Below, piece by piece: positions 52,910 to 62,287 of a DNA stretch of 64,000 nucleotides. Every line of letters starts with the position of its first letter. Position 1 is the first letter of the stretch. Source of the DNA: Flavobacterium azooxidireducens (lineage in GTDB: Bacteria > Bacteroidota > Bacteroidia > Flavobacteriales > Flavobacteriaceae); assembly GCF_023195775.1 (NCBI RefSeq), contig NZ_CP096205.1, forward strand, positions 3,164,001 through 3,228,000, written 5' to 3'. Made by a program: the position numbers and the translations under genes. The notes under the pieces are model-generated. The model was not told where the DNA came from. It made no database searches and saw nothing but the letters and a program-made list of their open reading frames with translations.

Positions 52910-53584
52910 CTAGATTTTTAATAATAAATTTGGATTTGGGCAATTCATTTTATAAAACTCAAGATCATTTTCACTACACACTCCCGGATAGTCGCCAATG
53001 TAATCTTGAATATCTTGAATGATTTGAAAATGTAAGTGTGGAGCATAGTCGCCGTTAACTGAAGCATCGCCTAAAGTAGCTATTTGCTTACCTTTTTTGA
53101 CTATTTGACCAATCTCCAGCAAATCTAAACTTTCTAACGAAAGATGTCCGTAAAGGGAATAAAATTTATATTTATTTAACATATGTTTTAGAATGATGGT
53201 TGGGCCATAATCACCTAAGTTGTTGTTATTGTTGAAACTATGTATAACTCCATCTAGAGCGGCTAAAACAGGTGTGTGAGCATTAACCCACAAATCTAAA
53301 CCAATGTGAATGTTTCTTTCTACAGCTTGAGAAGAATTAAAAATTGAACTTCTTTCGTATAAATTCCGTTTTTCTAAATAACCTCCATAGGCTACACGAC
53401 CTTGTTTTTTAGATAAATAATCCGTTATAAAAACTTCATATTCATCAGCTGTTTTAGGTTTGTATTCTATTAATTCTTTAGAATTGACAGACAAATCCAA
53501 AGGAACATAATCAGTATAAGGGATAGAGGTGTCAATAACTCTCACATCACTTTGTTGGGATAAAATGGCTTGTACTGAATTCAT
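52910..53584 (-). CDS. M23 family metallopeptidase
   Basis: 224 residues. The LAS zinc ligands are His93 and Asp97 (HIGLDLW) and His185 (HLHFQ), with His183 and the family YGHL (His147) also present. This is the lysostaphin-like fold used against peptidoglycan cross-links. It has no signal peptide or membrane helix, unlike most cell-wall M23 enzymes, so it may be cytoplasmic or exported by an unseen route. Likely first gene of an operon with the next two genes. Confidence 0.88.
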   Translation of the reverse strand: MNSVQAILSQQSDVRVIDTSIPYTDYVPLDLSVNSKELIEYKPKTADEYEVFITDYLSKKQGRVAYGGYLEKRNLYERSSIFNSSQAVERNIHIGLDLWVNAHTPVLAALDGVIHSFNNNNNLGDYGPTIILKHMLNKYKFYSLYGHLSLESLDLLEIGQIVKKGKQIATLGDASVNGDYAPHLHFQIIQDIQDYIGDYPGVCSENDLEFYKMNCPNPNLLLKI

Positions 53585-53656
53585 TTTTCAAAGATACACC
53601 TCCAATTTTTTTTATCTGTTAAATTGATTTAAAAAAAATGATAATTAACGAAGCAT

Positions 53657-54067
53657 TTATTGTTTTGTTGCTAATTTTCCTCCTAAAAATGCCATTGGAA
53701 GATAAGCTCCAATTAAATCTAAGAGCGTGAACCAAGTTGGCGATGGCAATAGAAAAACATTTGCAATTCCGCCTAAAAGAAAGAAAAAGCCAATTCCGTA
53801 GGCAAATTTCATTTTATGATTTGCTGCAATTTTGGCTGCCAAGAACGCACCTACAAGTGTGCCTAAAGCATGAGCAAGAAAAGGGAAAACAAAATTCTTA
53901 GGTTCAAATAAATGCATAGAATTTTTTAGACCTTCCATTGTTGTAACATCTGCTCCGTCTGGAGGTGGTATAATTGAACCACTAATGCTTATAATTGCCA
54001 TATTAACAATGCTGCCTACAACAATTCCGACCACAACTGCTACGATATTCTTTAAAATTGGACTCAT
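53657..54067 (-). CDS. Hypothetical membrane protein
   Basis: 136 residues with four hydrophobic segments. The first helix (about 6-30) has a GIVVGSIVNMAIISISGS small-residue pattern, then HALGTLVGAFLAAKIA and a third and fourth segment. No family recognised. Its spacing from the M23 gene is 72 nt, same strand. Confidence 0.72.
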   Translation of the reverse strand: MSPILKNIVAVVVGIVVGSIVNMAIISISGSIIPPPDGADVTTMEGLKNSMHLFEPKNFVFPFLAHALGTLVGAFLAAKIAANHKMKFAYGIGFFFLLGGIANVFLLPSPTWFTLLDLIGAYLPMAFLGGKLATKQ

Positions 54068-54323
54068 TTGTTTACAATTTATTGGTTATTCCCCAAAATT
54101 ACTAAAAAAAAGTTTAGTTAATGGTTTATAAAATACTATACATTACCACAACAAATCTGTAAAAACAACCTATTTCAGATTAATTAAGTGTTGTAGAATG
54201 ATTGCTTTGAGTGTATTGTCACAATATTGAGATAAAATTAAGAATTGTATAGTTTTTATAGCTTAAAATTTTTAATTCAAGAAAATATTACCGCTATTTT
54301 TATAAATACCAAAAACTAAAGTT

Positions 54324-56846
54324 ATGAAATCACAATTACAATCTTATTTGAAATTTATTTTGACATTATATATTGTTACATCAACATTAAGTTCGAATCT
54401 GTCTGCTCAAAACTTATTAAATAATGGTGATTTTGAATCCGGTGGAAGTGGAGTTGGGTTTTTTGTGCATGATTATACCTTAATTAATCCCTTGAACGGA
54501 ACAAGTAGTCCGGGACAATATGCGAGAACGACCAATCCATCATTAATGAACTCTAACTTTATTTCAGGAGGAGACCATACAACCGGAACCGGAAATATGT
54601 TGGTTTATGACGGATCAACTACAGCAAATCGATTTTTCTGGACAACAAGTGATACAGGAGGAGCCATTGGTGGATTTACTGTGGGAACCAGCTATGTATT
54701 TAGCTATTGGATTAAATCTGTTTCTAACGAAGTGACAAGCAATACCACCCGAGCAAATATTGGAGCTTTTTTTGTAGGTGTAAACAATATTAGCCCACCT
54801 AATTTAAGCAAACTTGCTCCTCTGCCTGAAGAAGGTTGGCAAAAAGTGAGTTATTCTTTTGTTGCAACAGCTCCTGCTATATTAGTTAGACTAAGAACAC
54901 TCAACGCTGGTGCTTTAGGAAATGATTTTGCAGTAGACGATTTTGTTATCGAAGAAGGATCTTTACCTTTAGAAGGATCATTTACATTTATTAATCCAAC
55001 TTGTCCAACTTCAACAGATGCTTCCATTACAGTTTCAGTAGTGGGCGGTTCTTTACCTTATGGAAATTTCAATTTAACCGGACCTGTTACACTTTCAAAT
55101 ACCACTGGAATATTTTCTAATTTACCACAAGGGACATATACTATTTCGATAATTGACAGCAGTGGTGAGGAATACAGTGTTAGTAATATTGTTTTATCTG
55201 CTCCAAACGATTTAATCATTAGTGAACCCGCTACAATTTGTGAAGGTGAAACTACCCAATTAACAGTAAGTGGTGGTATCAATTCCTATACATGGACAGC
55301 TAATCCACCGGATAGTTCTATTACTGATCCAAATGCTGCTACGCAGAACGTTAGTCCGCTGGTTACTACAACTTATACTGTTACTTCAGGTGTTGAAATA
55401 TCTCCTACAAATCTGGTTTTTAATGGTGATTTCACATTGGGAAATGTAGGATTTACAACCGATTATACGCAAGTGGCCGACCCAAATCCGTTTGGAGTTC
55501 AGTCGTCTTATGATATTGTTCAAAATCCAAATGCTTGGTTTGCACCGTTTGCTTCGTGTGGCGATCATACCACAGGAGATGGAAATTTAATGGTCTTTGA
55601 TGGTTCTACAGACCCAACGGGAACTATTCGAGTATGGTGTAATGAAGATTTAATTAATGTTGAACCCAATACAGATTACACTTTTTCTTATTACATCGCT
55701 TCTGTTGCACCGGAAAATCCGGCTTCGATGGTTGTTGAGATCAATGGTGTTTCGCTAGGTGCTGCTTTGGATGCTCCTTCAACTACTTGCTTATGGACAT
55801 TGCATTCGTTTTCATGGAACTCCGGTTCATCTACAACAGCAGCCATATGTATTTTTAATTTAGAATTTGCTAATAATGGAAATGACTTTGCTTTGGATGA
55901 TATTTCCCTTGCTGAAACTGTAACTTGTTTGTATGAAAAAAGTGTTACAATTACAGTTAATCCACAAGTTATTCCAGAATTTACTGCTGTTAACCCAATT
56001 TGTATTGGTGATACCTTAACGGCATTACCAACGACTTCTTTAAACGGAATTGAAGGAAGTTGGACTCCTGCTTTGAATAATACTGCTACAACAACCTATA
56101 CATTTATACCAACTGATATTAGCGGATGTATAGCCAGCGTGCCATTAACCATTCAAGTATTACCATTAACGACTCCGGTTTTTCAACCAATAAACTCAAT
56201 TTGCTCGGGAGAACTACTCAATCCTTTGCCAACTGTTTCACAAGAAGGAATTACAGGTTCTTGGTCTCCGGAATTAAACAATAATGTAACCACAACTTAT
56301 ACTTTTACACCTGCAGATGGTCAGTGTGCCTTACCAACGCAAACAACCATTACTGTTAATGCTGCTCCCCAGTTTTCTATTTCACAAGGTTGTGTAGGTT
56401 CGATTTACACACTTAGTGGTGTGGTTGAATCAATCGCTGAAAATACGACCTATGTTTGGTATAACTCTTCGGATGTTCAGATAGGAACAAATGATTCGGT
56501 TACCATTTCTTCAGGAGGAGATTATCGTTTAGTGGTGACACAAAATGGATGTAGTAGTGAACAAAGTTTGAATGTAATTAGTACGATTTGTAGCATCCAA
56601 AAAGGAATATCACCCAATAATGACGGACTAAATGACAGTTTTGACCTTTCTTCTTATGACGTAACAGATTTGCAGATTTTTAATCGATATGGAGTTTCTG
56701 TTTACAACAAAGCAAATTATAGAAATGAATGGTTTGGTCAATGTAACAAAGGAAATGAATTGCCTGATGGAACCTATTATTATGTCATCAATTTTGAAAA
56801 TATTGAAACAAAAACAGGTTGGATTTACATTAACAAGGCATACTAA
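54324..56846 (+). CDS. T9SS type B sorting protein with duplicated carbohydrate-binding-like domains
   Basis: 840 residues with signal peptide (cleavage near 28, LSAQN). Two NLL/VFNGDF...-type domains (about 30-210 and 365-535) share GDHTTG-GN-LMV/LVYDGST and DFALDD blocks. SprB-like repeat (FTFINPTCPTSTDASITVSV) and a few Ig-like repeats follow. The last 80 residues are a gliding-motility-associated C-terminal domain (ISPNNDGLNDSFDLSSYDV...), the T9SS type B sorting signal. Likely a large surface protein; role in adhesion or gliding not shown. Confidence 0.87.
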   Translation: MKSQLQSYLKFILTLYIVTSTLSSNLSAQNLLNNGDFESGGSGVGFFVHDYTLINPLNGTSSPGQYARTTNPSLMNSNFISGGDHTTGTGNMLVYDGSTTANRFFWTTSDTGGAIGGFTVGTSYVFSYWIKSVSNEVTSNTTRANIGAFFVGVNNISPPNLSKLAPLPEEGWQKVSYSFVATAPAILVRLRTLNAGALGNDFAVDDFVIEEGSLPLEGSFTFINPTCPTSTDASITVSVVGGSLPYGNFNLTGPVTLSNTTGIFSNLPQGTYTISIIDSSGEEYSVSNIVLSAPNDLIISEPATICEGETTQLTVSGGINSYTWTANPPDSSITDPNAATQNVSPLVTTTYTVTSGVEISPTNLVFNGDFTLGNVGFTTDYTQVADPNPFGVQSSYDIVQNPNAWFAPFASCGDHTTGDGNLMVFDGSTDPTGTIRVWCNEDLINVEPNTDYTFSYYIASVAPENPASMVVEINGVSLGAALDAPSTTCLWTLHSFSWNSGSSTTAAICIFNLEFANNGNDFALDDISLAETVTCLYEKSVTITVNPQVIPEFTAVNPICIGDTLTALPTTSLNGIEGSWTPALNNTATTTYTFIPTDISGCIASVPLTIQVLPLTTPVFQPINSICSGELLNPLPTVSQEGITGSWSPELNNNVTTTYTFTPADGQCALPTQTTITVNAAPQFSISQGCVGSIYTLSGVVESIAENTTYVWYNSSDVQIGTNDSVTISSGGDYRLVVTQNGCSSEQSLNVISTICSIQKGISPNNDGLNDSFDLSSYDVTDLQIFNRYGVSVYNKANYRNEWFGQCNKGNELPDGTYYYVINFENIETKTGWIYINKAY

Positions 56847-56954
56847 ATTTAATATTAAGAACTTTAAAAAATAGAAAAACTATTGCTAAAGTCAAGTTTT
56901 GAATAAAAATAGCTTTACTAGAAATTGTTGAGCCAAAATTTTTCCCAAATAAAA

Positions 56955-59900
56955 ATGAATCAATTAAAAATAATAACTGCTTTTTTACTTCTAATTTCCT
57001 CATCAATAACTTATGCACAATTAGGTTTTTGTACGGGAAGTAAAGGCGAACCTATTTTTACCGAAAATTTTGGAAACGGAACAAATTATGGTCCTGCTTT
57101 ACCAGCCGGAACAACAAATTATAATTTTGTGGTAGGTGCTCCTAACGACGGAAGTTATACACTTTTTTACAGAACTAACCTTTACTCTACTTGGCATTAT
57201 TCGTTGGATCATACTCCAGATGCCACAAACGGAGTTAATGGAAAAGCACTTGTAGTAAATGCAAGTGCTAACACGACAGGAGATTTTTACAGACGTGTTG
57301 TTACCGGATTATGTGTGAACACTACATTTGAGTTTTCGGCTTGGGTGATGAATGTTTATAATCCCGGTTCGGGTTTTTGTGGAGCAAGTGAAATTCCTAT
57401 TAATGTTCGGTTTGAAATATGGAATGATACAGAAACAGTTTTATTAGGCTCAGGTAACACTGGTAATATCATGGGAACAGCATCTCCCATTTGGTTGCAA
57501 TATGCTCTTGTTTTTACCACAGGAAGTGAAACCTCGGTGGTTTTAAAAATGAAAAACAATGGATTAGGAGGTTGCGGAAATGATTTAGCGATTGACGACA
57601 TTGAATTTAGAGCTTGTGGTGAATTAACAACCGTAACGAGTCCGCCACTTACGGGAGGATCTTTTCAGTTGTGCTCCAATGATACTCCTGTTTCATTAAC
57701 TTTTCAAGCATCAACCACCGGAGTTTCGCCTCATTTTTATCAATGGCAATCCAGTAGCAACGGCACAACTTGGACAGATATTCCGGGTGCAAATTTACCA
57801 TCCTATACAGCTTCTATTTCTACACCAACTTTTTTTAGAGCCAAGGCTGCACAAGATATTGCCAATTTGAATAATAGTTTTTGCTCTACGGTTTCCAATG
57901 TTTTTACAGTTTCGTTTTTAAATTCTCCTGCCGCTCCAATCAGTAATGGAAATGTGGAAATCTGTGGAAGCGACCCTTTTCTGCCCCTTTCAGTTTCTAC
58001 CAATTCAACTTCCGGAGTAAATTGGTATGATGCACCAACCGGTGGAAACTTATTACAATCTAATTCCACAACTTTTACACCCACTGCAGCAGGAACTTAT
58101 TATGCAGAAACCTATGATTATACTACAAATTGTTTGAGCTCTGCACGAATTCCAGTAACACTAACAATTGTTCCATCGGCCACAGCAACAATTTCAGCCA
58201 CAACACCAATATGTTCCGGAAATACTACGGTCGTTTCTTTTAATGGAACTCCCAATGCTGATGTAACCTATAAAATTGATGGTGGAACAGACCAATTGAT
58301 TACCTTAGATGGAAGTGGATCTGCAAGCATTACAACACCGGTTTTAAACTCAAATACAACATATACTTTGATAAGTGTTGCTTCGCCAATTTCTGCCAGT
58401 TGTAATCAAACTCTTTCAGGATCAGTTACAATTACTGTTAATCAACCACCAACTGCCACTATTTCTGGTGACACATCGCTTTGTGTGGGTGCAACCGGAA
58501 CAATACAATTTATTGGAACCCCAAACGCAACAGTTTATTACAACGTGAACAGTGGCCCCAATCAATCCATTGTTTTAAATACCATCGGAGAAAGAACTGT
58601 TGCGATTTCCAATATCACAACCAACACAGTAGTTACAATTACTGAAGTAAGAACATTAGGTACAAATGGATGTTCGCAATCGTTGAACCAATCTATAACG
58701 TTTACGATTGTTCAGTTGCCTACTGCTACTATTTCGGTTAACCCAACAGCAGTATGCGAAGGAGATACAGTGGTGCTAACATTTACAGGAACAACCAATT
58801 CGCAAGTGACTTATACTGAAAATGGTGGTGCTAATCAAACTGTAAATATTGGTTCAAGTGGAACAGCGACTGTTACAACATCGTCAATTACTTCCGCCAC
58901 CACATTTCAATTGGTTAGAGCAGAATTAGTGCAAAGTCCGTTTTGTTTTCAGTCTATTTCGGGAACAGCTACAGTTACCATTAATCCAACACCTACCGCA
59001 ACTTTTACGGGTGATTTAACGTATTGCTCTGGTGAAACAACTGCAATTTCACTCTCATCTAATTTGGCAGGAACTACTTACGCTTGGACGGTTACTCAAA
59101 ACGGAACAACCGGAGCAACAGCAGGAAGTGGCGATCAAATTAATCAATTACTCACAGCAACAACTGATGGGACAGCAACTTACATAGTAACGCCATCTTT
59201 TAATGGTTGTGCCGGAAGCCCAATTACAATTGAAGTTGACGTTTATGCCATTCCAAATCCGACTTTATCGGATGGAGCTATTTGTTTGCTTTCCGGAAAT
59301 ACTTCGGCTCAACCTTATGTTTTGGATACAGGTTTGAATGATTCAGACTATAGTTTTGAATGGTATTTTGAAGATGTTTTAATTCCAAATGCAAATGACA
59401 GTACGTATGAAGCTTTTCAAATTGGAGAATATGCGGTTGTGGCAACAAACCTTGTTTCCGGATGTGTTTCTCCGCTAGTAACAGCGATGGTTTCGCAATC
59501 GGTTTTGGGAGATAGTTTAGTGATTGAACAATCGGAAGCGTTTAGTGAGAATCCAACCATTACTGTAACCGTTGTGGGTGGGCAAGGTCCTTTTTACTAT
59601 CAATTGGATGATTTTGGTTTTCAAACCTCGAATGTGTTTATGAATGTAGCTCCTGGTTTTCATACGATTACGGTAGTAGATGATAGTTTGTGTACTAACC
59701 TGACAGGAACGGCAACCATCATTAATTACCCAAAATTTTTCACTCCCAATGGAGATGGCTATAACGACACTTGGAATATTTCTGGTGTAGATGGTACCTC
59801 TATTATCTATATTTTTGACCGTTACGGAAAGTTACTTAAACAAATTAGCCCATTAGGAACAGGATGGGATGGAACACATAACGGACAACCGGTTTTTTCG

Positions 59901-59981
59901 AGTGATTATTGGTTTATAATAAATTATCCTGAAAACGGAATACCTAAAACCTTTAAATCGCATTTTAGTTTGAAGCGATAG
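56955..59981 (+). CDS. T9SS type B sorting protein with many Ig-like repeats
   Basis: 1008 residues from the ATG at 56955 (a TTG at 56925 is in frame but unlikely). MNQLKIITAFLLLISSSITYAQ is a signal peptide. The first 230 residues look like a lectin/jellyroll domain (DFYRRVVTGLCVNTTFEFSAW). Then come about six Ig-like repeats with alternating Cys (for example PICSGNTTVVSFNGT, SLCVGATGTIQFIGT, AVCEGDTVVLTFTGT). The C-terminal NYPKFFTPNGDGYNDTWNISG...SLKR is the T9SS type B domain. It follows the 840-residue gene by 108 nt. Confidence 0.87.
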   Translation: MNQLKIITAFLLLISSSITYAQLGFCTGSKGEPIFTENFGNGTNYGPALPAGTTNYNFVVGAPNDGSYTLFYRTNLYSTWHYSLDHTPDATNGVNGKALVVNASANTTGDFYRRVVTGLCVNTTFEFSAWVMNVYNPGSGFCGASEIPINVRFEIWNDTETVLLGSGNTGNIMGTASPIWLQYALVFTTGSETSVVLKMKNNGLGGCGNDLAIDDIEFRACGELTTVTSPPLTGGSFQLCSNDTPVSLTFQASTTGVSPHFYQWQSSSNGTTWTDIPGANLPSYTASISTPTFFRAKAAQDIANLNNSFCSTVSNVFTVSFLNSPAAPISNGNVEICGSDPFLPLSVSTNSTSGVNWYDAPTGGNLLQSNSTTFTPTAAGTYYAETYDYTTNCLSSARIPVTLTIVPSATATISATTPICSGNTTVVSFNGTPNADVTYKIDGGTDQLITLDGSGSASITTPVLNSNTTYTLISVASPISASCNQTLSGSVTITVNQPPTATISGDTSLCVGATGTIQFIGTPNATVYYNVNSGPNQSIVLNTIGERTVAISNITTNTVVTITEVRTLGTNGCSQSLNQSITFTIVQLPTATISVNPTAVCEGDTVVLTFTGTTNSQVTYTENGGANQTVNIGSSGTATVTTSSITSATTFQLVRAELVQSPFCFQSISGTATVTINPTPTATFTGDLTYCSGETTAISLSSNLAGTTYAWTVTQNGTTGATAGSGDQINQLLTATTDGTATYIVTPSFNGCAGSPITIEVDVYAIPNPTLSDGAICLLSGNTSAQPYVLDTGLNDSDYSFEWYFEDVLIPNANDSTYEAFQIGEYAVVATNLVSGCVSPLVTAMVSQSVLGDSLVIEQSEAFSENPTITVTVVGGQGPFYYQLDDFGFQTSNVFMNVAPGFHTITVVDDSLCTNLTGTATIINYPKFFTPNGDGYNDTWNISGVDGTSIIYIFDRYGKLLKQISPLGTGWDGTHNGQPVFSSDYWFIINYPENGIPKTFKSHFSLKR

Positions 59982-60053
59982 ATATGGAGAGTTTTTTAAT
60001 TAAATTCCGAATTACATTTTTTTATTTCTTATATGTTATAGAAGTTCTTAATT

Positions 60054-60206
60054 GCAGGATCTCCTAGCCCCGATTGCAGCGAAAAGCCTTTTGTGAAGAA
60101 AACCTATTTTTTCTTGGTTTTGCAGAGCGACCTTGGGAGCTACTGCCAGACCTTAGAAAAAATGGTTTTTGAGCAAAAGCTTGCAGCGGAAAGCGGGAAT
60201 AGCTTC
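60054..60206 (+). ncRNA. Nested stem-loop element, copy 2 (possible structured RNA)
   Basis: Basal helix AGC-CCCG (60066-60072) with CGGG-AATA-GCT (60194-60204), the same 4-nt bulge as at 20.5 kb. Inner stem AAAACC/GGTTTT (60099-60104, 60164-60169) and ATTTTTTCT/AGAAAAAAT (60106-60114, 60155-60163). Apical GCAG/CTGC holds AGCGACCTTGGGAGCT (60125-60141), almost identical to copy 1. It lies between a T9SS protein gene and the fumC terminator. Function unknown. Confidence 0.6.
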
Positions 60207-60210
60207 TAAC

Positions 60211-60240
60211 AAAAAGCACCTCCTTTCGAAAGTGCTTTGA
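60211..60240 (-). terminator. Rho-independent terminator of fumC
   Basis: AAAGCAC (60213-60219) pairs with GTGCTTT (60232-60238), with T's following on the minus strand. It lies 23 nt past the fumC stop. Confidence 0.7.
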
Positions 60241-60261
60241 TTATTTGTATAAAATGAATGC

Positions 60262-61659
60262 TTATTTTAAACTTCCTACCATATCTTCGGGTTTTACCCA
60301 AGCATCGAAATCTTCGGGAGAAACATAGCCTAAACGAACGGCTTCGTCTTTTAAAGTTGTTCCGTTTTTATGAGCGGTTTGGGCGATTTCTGCCGCTTTG
60401 TAATAACCAATTTTGGTGTTAAGAGCAGTAACCAACATCAATGAATTATCTACCAATTCTTTGATTCTGTCATAATTTGGTTCGATACCTTGTGCACAAT
60501 GTTCGTCAAACGAAACACACGCATCGCCAATTAAAATGGCTGATTGCAAGAAATTGGATGCCATAACGGGTTTGAAAACGTTTAATTCGTAATGACCTTG
60601 TGTGCCACCAACGGTGATGGTTACGTCGTTTCCAAACACTTGAGCACAAACCATGGTTAAAGCTTCGCACTGCGTTGGGTTTACTTTTCCCGGCATGATA
60701 GATGAACCCGGTTCGTTTTCGGGAATTAAAATTTCGCCAATTCCCGAACGTGGTCCTGATGCCATCATTCGGATATCGTTGGCGATTTTGTTTAACGAAA
60801 CGGCTAACATTTTCAAGGCTCCGTGTGATTCTACGATAGCATCGTGAGCGGCAAGAGCTTCAAATTTATTTTCTGCGGTTATGAATGGTAAACCTGTAAA
60901 TTGGGCGATGTATTCAGCCACTTTTACGTCGTAACCGGGAGGTGTGTTGAGTCCGGTTCCAACGGCTGTTCCGCCTAACGCTACTTCAGCAAGATGTTCT
61001 AAGGTGTTTTTTAAGGCTTTTAGACCGTGGTCTAATTGCGATACATAGCCTGAAAATTCTTGACCTAAGGTTAGGGGAGTGGCATCCATTAAATGCGTTC
61101 GGCCAATTTTAACAACATTCATATATTGGTCGGCTTTTGCTTTTAATGTGTTGCGGAGTTGCGTTACACCCGGAATGGTTTTTTCAATCACGGCTTTGTA
61201 GCACGCAATGTGCATTCCGGTAGGAAATGTGTCGTTAGAAGATTGTGATTTGTTAACGTCGTCGTTGGCTTTTACTAATTGTTCGCCTTCGCCAATGTTG
61301 AATCCGGCTAATACTTGAGAACGATTTGCGATGACTTCGTTCACGTTCATGTTACTTTGCGTTCCTGAACCGGTTTGCCAAATGACTAATGGAAATTGAT
61401 CGGCTAATTCTCCGGCTAAAATTTCGTCGCAAACTTGAGCGATTGCATCTCTTTTTTCTTTGGATAAAACGCCTAAATCGTGGTTTGCGAATGCGGCGGC
61501 TTTTTTTAGGTAAGCAAAACCTTCGATAATTTCTTTTGGCATAGAAGCCGATGGACCAATTTTGAAGTTGTTACGGGAACGTTCTGTTTGTGCTCCCCAG
61601 TATTTGTCGGCGGGTACTTTTACTTCGCCCATGGTGTCTTTTTCGATACGGTAGTTCAT
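60262..61659 (-). CDS. fumC: Fumarate hydratase, class II
   Basis: 465 residues of the aspartase/fumarase superfamily; it converts fumarate and malate in the TCA cycle. Signature [11 protein letters not shown], active-site [20 protein letters not shown], and [17 protein letters not shown] are all in place, and the flexible SS loop (the SSIMPGK) carries the catalytic Ser. Start [32 protein letters not shown] is typical. Monocistronic with its own terminator. Confidence 0.97.
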   Translation of the reverse strand: MNYRIEKDTMGEVKVPADKYWGAQTERSRNNFKIGPSASMPKEIIEGFAYLKKAAAFANHDLGVLSKEKRDAIAQVCDEILAGELADQFPLVIWQTGSGTQSNMNVNEVIANRSQVLAGFNIGEGEQLVKANDDVNKSQSSNDTFPTGMHIACYKAVIEKTIPGVTQLRNTLKAKADQYMNVVKIGRTHLMDATPLTLGQEFSGYVSQLDHGLKALKNTLEHLAEVALGGTAVGTGLNTPPGYDVKVAEYIAQFTGLPFITAENKFEALAAHDAIVESHGALKMLAVSLNKIANDIRMMASGPRSGIGEILIPENEPGSSIMPGKVNPTQCEALTMVCAQVFGNDVTITVGGTQGHYELNVFKPVMASNFLQSAILIGDACVSFDEHCAQGIEPNYDRIKELVDNSLMLVTALNTKIGYYKAAEIAQTAHKNGTTLKDEAVRLGYVSPEDFDAWVKPEDMVGSLK

Positions 61660-62068
61660 GGTTGTGTTTATTTATAATTTAATTTGTTTTATTATTCTTT
61701 GTTTTTAATTACAACTAAGCTTGAGATTCCTACGGAATGACAAGATTGTGTGAAAACTGCGACTGTAACTAAATACTTTTTAATGGCACGCAGATTTACC
61801 TGATTAGCTTACGCTAAACGCTGTTTTACAAGGATTTTGACAGCTTCGCTGTTATGGGTCTAAACGGATTCTCTTCATCATCTTAGTTCTTCGTTACAAA
61901 TTTTTTATCCGCAACGATCTAAGAACCGATAACAAATAACAGACAACTGACAACCGAGCCACAAATTTACTTATTAACATTCCTATTTTAAAATATTTTT
62001 GAATTTATCTTGATAAAATGATATAGTTAAATTACATTTGTAATTGAATTCGATAAATTCCGGAAAAC
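61660..62068 (-). other. Intergenic region with remnants of dispersed repeats
   Basis: 409 bp between fumC and a small membrane-protein gene. It holds one TTCCTACGGAATGACAAG repeat (61727-61744), an AACTAAATACTTTTT segment like the 41-42 kb repeats, and an ACAAATAACAGACAACTGAC tract near 61930. The ATG-rich minus-strand frame at 61983-62183 is not convincing. Confidence 0.55.
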
Positions 62069-62230
62069 ATGTTTGAATTTCAACAGTACTTAGGCTTTTT
62101 ACTTTTCTTAACCGTTCTAACGATTGGTTTTTGGTTAATGATATTTTTGGTTGGTTTTGTTCATTATTGGATAGGCGGAGCAATTATGGAGTTGATTAAA
62201 GAGAAAAGAGCAAAAAAAGACGCAGAATAA
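62069..62230 (+). CDS. Very small membrane protein (53 residues)
   Basis: ATG at 62069 to TAA at 62230: MFEFQQYLGFLLFLTVLTIG, then FWLMIFLVGFVHYWIGG and a charged tail AIMELIKEKRAKKDAE. Two predicted helices, or one long one, precede a basic tail. The frame is clean and the terminator at 62255 fits its end. I recall similar small proteins in flavobacteria, of unknown function. Confidence 0.65.
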   Translation: MFEFQQYLGFLLFLTVLTIGFWLMIFLVGFVHYWIGGAIMELIKEKRAKKDAE

Positions 62231-62254
62231 TATATTTGATAAAATGTATTAATC

Positions 62255-62286
62255 AAAAAAGGGACGCTATTGCGTCCCTTTTTGTA
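62255..62286. terminator. Bidirectional terminator
   Basis: AAAAGGGACGC (62257-62267) pairs with GCGTCCCTTTT (62272-62282), with A/T runs on both sides. It separates the small + strand gene from the convergent minus-strand receptor gene. Confidence 0.85.
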
Positions 62287-62287
62287 T

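Noticed and set aside
61983-62183. A 66-codon frame on the minus strand
   Set aside because: It overlaps the + strand 53-residue membrane-protein gene, which has a clear hydrophobic pattern and a matching terminator.
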